Shown here: positions 59,354 through 64,000 of the stretch, piece after piece
Layout: every line of letters starts with the position of its first letter
Numbering within the stretch: position 1 is the first letter of the stretch
Assembly (NCBI RefSeq): GCF_042648365.1
Contig: NZ_JBHRXI010000010.1
Span: 682,001 to 746,000, forward strand
DNA: 64,000 nt
Direction: 5' to 3'
Source: Lutimaribacter_A marinistellae
Lineage (GTDB): Bacteria > Pseudomonadota > Alphaproteobacteria > Rhodobacterales > Rhodobacteraceae
Made by a program: the position numbers and the translations under genes
The notes under the pieces: model-generated
What the model was told of the DNA's origin: nothing
What the model saw: only the letters and a program-made list of their open reading frames with translations
Databases searched by the model: none

Positions 59354-60195
59354 CTACAGACCAACGGTATAGTCCGAACTGTCCCTCGAAGCTTGAACTC
59401 TTGAGGCGAGAAGTATTAAGCCTGCAGCAAAGGTCGGCAATGCCGGCTGCTACCGAAGCATCGTGATTGGGAGCCGGAGGTCAGCTCTGGACCGACGTCG
59501 ATCGTTGCTTCATCGCCTGCGAACGTCCCACTTCCTGGTCTGTTGGCCCGTGCGTACCCGTTCCGAGTTCCTTGTTTTAGGCCAACTTGCTAAACGCGAC
59601 GGAACCGGCGGACTATTCATCAGACAATATCCGGCCCCCGCTCCTTCCCCCCGTCATGCGGGGGAAGGCCCTTCGCTCCCTGATCCGTATCCACACGATG
59701 CCGGTTCTCGATGGCCAGTCGCTTCCCCGCAGGCTTCTCACCTGCCCCGCTTCGGCTGCCGTGCGCTTTGGCGGTCCCCGATCTGCGGAATGGGCTTGAG
59801 CGCCCAGAACCTCAGCCGGTGGGTTTCGTTGTCGTGTTTCTGCGCCAGCCCAGAAGGAGCCGGTTTGGCGCGGGGTGGGGTAGTCCCCGGATCATCGCCA
59901 GCGCTTGGTGGCCGGTGGGCTGGCGTACCGTGGCCAGTGCTTTTTCTTGCAATGTCCGCATGCGCTGGAAAGACACTGGGATGAACCGGGCGCACGGTCC
60001 GACGAGGTGACCTCGTCGTGTGCGCCGACCGTCCCAAACCAAACTTTGGCAGCCAAAGTGTAGCGATTGGTTTTCTTTTCACGACCGCTACCCTGCCGTG
60101 CCATTGCCTTGCCCACATGATCCCAAGTTCATCATCACTGCGCAATGCGATCTCGGCATTGAAGCCCGGGCCGAGTTGCGCCAAAAGTTTGGGCC
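59354..60195. other. Region without a supported gene, with strong hairpins
   Basis: About 840 bases. I see no gene I can support; overlapping open frames exist on both strands (a minus frame covers 59738-60295) but have biased, repetitive composition. Hairpins are CCTTCCCCC/GGGGGAAGG at 59643-59668 and CGACGAGGT-G-ACCTCGTCG at 60000-60018, and ACTTTGG/CCAAAGT at about 60043-60059. It probably consists of remnants of mobile DNA. Confidence 0.45.
60056..60068 (+). repeat. AAGTGTAGCGATT, upstream copy
   Basis: A 13-base motif that recurs inverted at 60928-60940 (exact) and direct at 60901-60911 (AGTGTAGCGAT). The copies flank the 231-residue gene at 60196-60891. Possible operator or recombinase-binding site. 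Confidence 0.55.
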
Positions 60196-60891
60196 ATGGC
60201 TTCACACAATCCGGTCCAATGGAAACTTCGCACCGGCGCCCCGCAGTCGTCGGGCGCCTTGTCGATAGATCAGATCCAGCGCCTCGGCGCGGCACATGGT
60301 TTCAAGGACGGGCCGCTTCTGGAATTGTCGCGGAAGCTCACCGCCGCTCAGGCGGATCCGTTAAATCTTTCTCAGCCCGAGCTCGTAGCCCCCAAGAAAG
60401 ACCGTGGCGCGAGGGAAGCACAAAGGGCCATGAATGATCTGAGGCGCGCCGAGAAGGCAATCGACAAGGCACATGAGGTTATCGACCAACTCCGCTTTTC
60501 GAACGCTTTTGCAAATACCGGCATGCCCAATCCAGCGGAGCATCACCTTGCGAGGTTCCGGGAAGGTGTAGAGGCAATCTCGGACTTCCGCCAATATCTA
60601 GAGACCATGAAGCGGATTAATGGCATCAGCTATGCCGACGAGCCCGACCGTCGCAAGGCGCGTGATTTCCGCAAGGAGATAGTGTGCTGGACGATCTTTA
60701 CCTTCTGGACGGAACGCGGCCTGCCGCTCAAGTTCACGACCGACCCAATCCGTAGCGAGCGCGGAGGCGACCTCTTCGATTTCGTCAACGAGATTGTCGA
60801 ATGCATGACGGACCCACCGACACGGATCAGCGGAGAGACGCTAAAATTCGACCTCAAACGCTACCAGGATTTCCACGAGAATAAGCGTTGA
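60196..60891 (+). CDS. Hypothetical protein with central coiled coil
   Basis: A 231-residue protein, MASHNPVQWKLRTGAPQSSG at the start. Residues about 65-100 are charged and helical (REAQRAMNDLRRAEKAIDKA). The C-terminal half includes FRKEIVCWTIFTFWTERGLP and ISGETLKFDLKRYQDFHENK. I recognise no family. Its position just before the excisionase and recombinase genes, and its own flanking repeats (60056, 60901, 60928), suggest it belongs to the mobile element. No clear ribosome site. Confidence 0.6.
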   Translation: MASHNPVQWKLRTGAPQSSGALSIDQIQRLGAAHGFKDGPLLELSRKLTAAQADPLNLSQPELVAPKKDRGAREAQRAMNDLRRAEKAIDKAHEVIDQLRFSNAFANTGMPNPAEHHLARFREGVEAISDFRQYLETMKRINGISYADEPDRRKARDFRKEIVCWTIFTFWTERGLPLKFTTDPIRSERGGDLFDFVNEIVECMTDPPTRISGETLKFDLKRYQDFHENKR

Positions 60892-60899
60892 AAGACGTT

Positions 60900-60940
60900 T
60901 AGTGTAGCGATCGATCCAAACTTTCTGAATCGCTACACTT
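60900..60940. repeat. Inverted pair AGTGTAGCGAT...ATCGCTACACT
   Basis: AGTGTAGCGAT (60901-60911) and AATCGCTACACTT (60928-60940) form an 11-bp inverted repeat around a 17-base spacer holding CCAAACTTT. They follow the 231-residue gene by nine bases. As RNA it would be a terminator-like hairpin; as DNA it resembles a two-armed protein-binding site. The same elements (CCAAACTTT and AAGTGTAGCGATT) occur together upstream at about 60039-60068. Confidence 0.6.
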
Positions 60941-61117
60941 AGCCTTCCTCGCACTATGCCACGCATGATCGTGGCATGACGCACGCTTCTACTGGCACCT
61001 CTTACAATGACACAACCGACCGCTGTGACGCGGCTGTTGTTGCGCTTGTGCGCCTTCTCGGGCGCCAGGCGGCGCAGGAGTTGGCGGGAGCGTCGGACGC
61101 AATAACGAAGCAGGCCA
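60941..61117 (+). other. Intergenic region upstream of the excisionase-like gene
   Basis: About 180 bases without a supported gene; should hold the promoter of the excisionase-like gene. TGCCACGCATGATCGTGGCA (about 60957-60976) is a short inverted repeat with arms TGCCACG/CGTGGCA. Confidence 0.4.
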
Positions 61118-61318
61118 ATGACACCGAAGAAGACTGACCAGAGCCGCCCCTTGTTGACCGTCAAAGACGTCGCTGAACTCGACAATTGCTCCGAGAAGAC
61201 CGTACGCCGCGCGATTGCGGCCGGCCTTCTTGACGTCATCCGTGTCGGCCCCGGCGGCCGTCTGATCCGCATCGATCCGGCCGCTCACGCGGCCTATCGT
61301 CGGGCGCAGATCTGGTAG
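61118..61318 (+). CDS. Excisionase-like helix-turn-helix protein
   Basis: A 66-residue protein: LLTVKDVAELDNCSEKTVRR then AIAAGLLDVIRVGPGGRLIR, ending in IDPAAHAAYRRAQIW. This is the helix-turn-helix of the excisionase/MerR-like DNA-binding domain family. Such proteins bend DNA to direct an integrase towards excision. It lies 166 bases upstream of two tyrosine recombinases on the same strand, exactly where a recombination directionality factor would be. Confidence 0.8.
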   Translation: MTPKKTDQSRPLLTVKDVAELDNCSEKTVRRAIAAGLLDVIRVGPGGRLIRIDPAAHAAYRRAQIW

Positions 61319-61484
61319 CCCCGTGGGGCCATCATTGTCCATTCATGTCAATAACTTGGCATAGGATCGGGAAGAGGGCCTCGCCGTAATTTTTTAACTT
61401 GTAAGGTTATTGTGTTCCCGAATTGGACGCCTTGTCCACTGCCGTCCACCCGAGACCACATCTGACCAAAGGATTTTGCACCCG

Positions 61485-63185
61485 ATGACCAGCCAGGCCC
61501 CCTATCCGCTCGACATGGCGTTCGTGCGAGCCGACACGCCGATGTTTGCCGAGATCATGGACATGCTCCGCTCGGACGCCTCACTGTCCGACACTCGGCG
61601 CAGGGACATGATTTCCGGATTGCGGCGCGTGTCAAATGCTTTGGGTCTGCCTCCGGAAGATGTGCCGTGCGACAGCCGATGGCTCCAACCGCGTCTGGCC
61701 AGGATTGCCCCGGCGAGGCTCGGCCTGACGGCGAAGAGCTGGCAGAACGCCGTGAGCGACGCGCGCGCAGCCTTTACCCATTTCGGGTTGGTGGAGCGTC
61801 GTATCAACCGGATTGATGACCTGTCCGACGAGTGGAGATCGCTATGGAGCGCGGTCCTCGCGTCCGGGGACAAGACGCTGCAACCTGCGCTCTGCCGGTT
61901 CGTGCATTTCCTCAACACCATGCATGTCGCGCCGACGGGTGTTCGCGTTGAACATGCTGACGCCTATCGCGATGCCCTCGAGCGCAACGAGATCAGCAAA
62001 TCTCCCGTCGTCGCGTACCGCGCGGCCGTCAACGGCTGGAACCTGGCCCGCTATCGTATCCCTGGATGGCCCGACATCGTGTTGCCTCTCGCCTCTGGAC
62101 AAACCGTCATCTCGATTCCCTTGTCGCGTTTTCCGCAGAGCTTTCAGCAGGACCTCGACGGTCTCATGTGTCGGCTTGGAACACCTGATCCGCTGGCGGA
62201 AGACGGTCTCGCAAAGGCGTTGCGCCCCGCGACCATTGCCCAATATCGCCGACAGCTGATCCGCTTTGCCTCGGAACTCGTCCACTCCGAGATCGCCCCA
62301 GACGAGATCGATGGGCTGCATGTGCTTGTCGATCCAGTCATGGCCGAACGCGGGTTGCGCCAGATGTTGTCGCGCACAGGGAACCAGACCACAAAACTGA
62401 TCGGTGAGACGGCGGCCCTGCTTCGCAACCTGGCACGGATTCTCAAAGCATCTGATGAGGTTCGGGACCGCCTCACGGATCTCGCCGCACGGCTCGCCAC
62501 GAAGCCTCAGACGGGGATGACCCGAAAGAACCGGGACCGGCTCCGGGCCTTGCAGGACGAGAACAACCAGCAACGCCTCTTGCTTCTGCCGCAGAGGGTT
62601 TTCGCCCGGCAGATCCCGAGGTCGTCTCGTTACTCCGCTTTGTTGGCTCGGGAGGACGCTCTTGCAGTCGCCATCCTTCTATTCTGTCCGATCCGGATCA
62701 AGAACCTGGCCGGCCTCCATCTGGAGCGCAACTTGCAGAGGCCGGGCGATGGGCATGTCTACCTGGTGTTGGAAGATGAGGAGACCAAGAACGAGCGCCC
62801 GGTCGAGTTCGACCTCCCTCGCGACGTCATCCGGATGATCGACACGCATCTCACGACCCGTTGCCCCGAGCTTTGCCCTTCTGCCACGCCCTGGCTTTTT
62901 CCCCGCCGGGACGGCGATGGCCCTGTAAGCGCCAATGCTTTGTCGGCGCGCCTGTCCAGACGGATCAGGAAAGAGACGGGTCTGGAGATGAATGCGCATC
63001 TGTTCCGGCATTTCGCGGTGATGACATGGCTTGACGCCAATCCCGGGGGCTACGAGGTGGCGCGCCGCTTGCTCGGCCATTCCGCGATCAGCCACACGAT
63101 CAACATGTATTCGGGTCTCGAAGCGCGCTCCGCGACAAGGGCCTTTGCTGACCTCATTGCGGACAAGAAGGGCGGCCGCCGATGA
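61485..63185 (+). CDS. Tyrosine recombinase/integrase
   Basis: A 566-residue recombinase from the ATG at 61485 (MTSQAPYPLDMAFVRADTPM). Catalytic features are Arg in FCPIRIKNLAGLHLERNLQR, HLFRHFAVMTWLDANPGGYE, the His in RRLLGHSAISHTINMYSG and the nucleophilic Tyr in NMYSGLE. The N-terminal half contains a core-binding region. The stop overlaps the start of a second recombinase (ATGA). Bases 62117-62267 of the gene are duplicated at 54716-54866. Its activity would mobilise this island or process a host site. Confidence 0.93.
   Translation: MTSQAPYPLDMAFVRADTPMFAEIMDMLRSDASLSDTRRRDMISGLRRVSNALGLPPEDVPCDSRWLQPRLARIAPARLGLTAKSWQNAVSDARAAFTHFGLVERRINRIDDLSDEWRSLWSAVLASGDKTLQPALCRFVHFLNTMHVAPTGVRVEHADAYRDALERNEISKSPVVAYRAAVNGWNLARYRIPGWPDIVLPLASGQTVISIPLSRFPQSFQQDLDGLMCRLGTPDPLAEDGLAKALRPATIAQYRRQLIRFASELVHSEIAPDEIDGLHVLVDPVMAERGLRQMLSRTGNQTTKLIGETAALLRNLARILKASDEVRDRLTDLAARLATKPQTGMTRKNRDRLRALQDENNQQRLLLLPQRVFARQIPRSSRYSALLAREDALAVAILLFCPIRIKNLAGLHLERNLQRPGDGHVYLVLEDEETKNERPVEFDLPRDVIRMIDTHLTTRCPELCPSATPWLFPRRDGDGPVSANALSARLSRRIRKETGLEMNAHLFRHFAVMTWLDANPGGYEVARRLLGHSAISHTINMYSGLEARSATRAFADLIADKKGGRR
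62117..62267 (+). repeat. Source copy of the 151-bp duplication inside the recombinase gene
   Basis: Matches 54716-54866 at 149 of 151 positions. Here it lies within an intact reading frame and is therefore the original. The displaced copy has neither flank of the gene. Confidence 0.9.
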
Positions 63186-64000
63186 GCCTCGTCCTCCCCT
63201 TCCCGGATTGGCCGGCCCAGGACCGTGCCATGTGGATCGATCTGCAGAAGTCCGGGGGGCCGCTCGACGATCGTGGCGCACTGGCTCATCTCCGGACCAC
63301 GTCGCTCGAGACGCTCGAACGACGCTACGGACGCTGGCTGAGATGGTTGGCAACGACGGATCCTGACGCCTGCGCTTTGCCTCCGGTCGAACGGGCCACC
63401 ATGGAACGACTGTCTGCCTGGCTGCACGATCTGGCACGCACCAAACCGATGAGCCGATTGATGTTCGTCGACGGCGTTCTCCGTATTCTGTCCGCCGCAT
63501 ATCCCGGGAAAGACTGGTCCGCGCAGCGCAAACTGAAGGCCGCCCTGAAGCGTACGGCAGGGCGCGGTGATCGGGATCGCAAGGTGGGGCGCATCCTGTC
63601 CAGTGATGTCCTCTTGCGAGCCGGGATCGAACTCGCCACCAAACATGCCGATGCCGCCAGTACGCCGCTCGAAGAGATGAAGCGACTGCGGGACGGGACC
63701 ATGATCGCCATGCTCGCTGTGATGCCGATGCGCAGGCGTGCCTTTGCCGGGCTGCAACTTAGTGTTTCCCTGTTTGTTACCGCCGAGACCATAAGCGTAG
63801 CCCTGCCGGAGGACCTCACAAAGTCGGGCCAGCCATGGGAGGCCGACGTTCCCGACGTGGTCGCCCCTCTTCTGCGCCGTTACATCGGCGACGCACGACC
63901 GGCGCTCATGGAACGGGGCCACCATCAGCACGATTTTCTGTGGGTGGGCAAGAAAGGGGCGCCCTTAGGCATGGAATACCTCTCCGCGAGGATTGCGGAG
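63182..64000 (+). CDS. Second tyrosine recombinase, incomplete at the window edge
   Basis: Starts with the ATG at 63182, overlapping the previous stop (ATGA), and is open to the right edge (273 codons). It reads MSLVLPFPDWPAQDRAMWID, with LRTTSLETLERRYGRWLRWL and TMIAMLAVMPMRRRAFAGLQ as a recombinase-like region (the Arg in VMPMRRRAFAGL corresponds to the first catalytic Arg) and HHQHDFLWVGKKGAPLGMEY near the edge. The C-terminal catalytic His-Arg-Tyr part is beyond the window. Two recombinases in tandem with an overlap suggest a coupled pair or trio. Confidence 0.85.
   Translation, partial: MSLVLPFPDWPAQDRAMWIDLQKSGGPLDDRGALAHLRTTSLETLERRYGRWLRWLATTDPDACALPPVERATMERLSAWLHDLARTKPMSRLMFVDGVLRILSAAYPGKDWSAQRKLKAALKRTAGRGDRDRKVGRILSSDVLLRAGIELATKHADAASTPLEEMKRLRDGTMIAMLAVMPMRRRAFAGLQLSVSLFVTAETISVALPEDLTKSGQPWEADVPDVVAPLLRRYIGDARPALMERGHHQHDFLWVGKKGAPLGMEYLSARIAE

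Noticed and set aside
59738..60295. 185-residue minus-strand frame
   Set aside because: Biased Pro/Arg/Ser composition, no ribosome site and no recognisable motif; not supported.
1..64000. CRISPR array or cas genes
   Set aside because: No regularly spaced repeats of 23-40 bases and no Cas-like protein seen.
1..64000. tRNA gene acting as island attachment site
   Set aside because: No tRNA-like cloverleaf recognised near either visible edge of the island; the real ends are outside or in the gap.

Overview
The window is high-GC DNA (above 60 % in most core lines) from an alphaproteobacterium, most likely a marine Rhodobacterales/Roseobacter-type organism. The evidence is the gene complement: a DacF-type carboxypeptidase with SPOR domain, clpS, an Mla-type MCE transporter, the Anbu peptidase operon, TRAP transporters, and dense ATGA-overlapping operons. 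The sequence has one run of 230 undetermined bases (50025-50254). No tRNA, rRNA or CRISPR array was found.

Left part (1-16.8 kb): catabolic and regulatory clusters. An AtuA-family gene (partial), a TetR regulator, an acyl-CoA dehydrogenase, an AraC regulator, a thiolase and a FadJ-type bifunctional beta-oxidation enzyme form an acyl-CoA degradation block. A TetR gene lies opposite a small operon (29-aa membrane peptide, SnoaL-like protein, flavin-reductase-like protein, 57-aa membrane protein) with clear palindromic operators between them. Another TetR controls an operon of flavin monooxygenase, SBF/BASS transporter, epimerase and SDR. Then hemF, an SDR, an RsmC-like methyltransferase and clpS.

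Middle part (16.8-41 kb): HAD hydrolase, D-Ala-D-Ala carboxypeptidase, 5-oxoprolinase genes pxpBCA, a ModE-like regulator with modABC, a four-gene MCE (Mla-like) lipid transport operon, a BKACE enzyme, the complete Anbu operon (circularly permuted ATP-grasp, alpha-E, transglutaminase, Anbu), a hemerythrin protein, divergent katG/oxyR and a DEAD-box helicase.

41-50 kb: a beta-lactamase-fold serine hydrolase, then a seven-gene divergent catabolic operon (FAD oxidoreductase, TRAP DctMPQ, M81 peptidase, alpha/beta hydrolase, ornithine-cyclodeaminase-like enzyme). It faces an XRE-cupin regulator with twin 16-bp palindromes between them; the regulator is cut by the gap.

50.2-64 kb: a mobile or defence island. 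It holds a broken MobV-type relaxase and an AT-richer (about 40 % GC in sampled lines) retron. The retron comprises a phosphoribosyltransferase-like effector, a winged-helix protein, an msr-msd RNA with a 15-bp a1/a2 pair and a reverse transcriptase. Around it lie remnants of an RTX protein, serine recombinase, phage cytosine methyltransferase and IS3 transposase. An 886-aa membrane protein of unknown function, an excisionase-like HTH protein and two tandem tyrosine recombinases follow, the second cut by the right edge. A 151-bp piece of the first tyrosine recombinase is duplicated just downstream of the retron. The retron at 51598-54088 is the most interesting system in the window.
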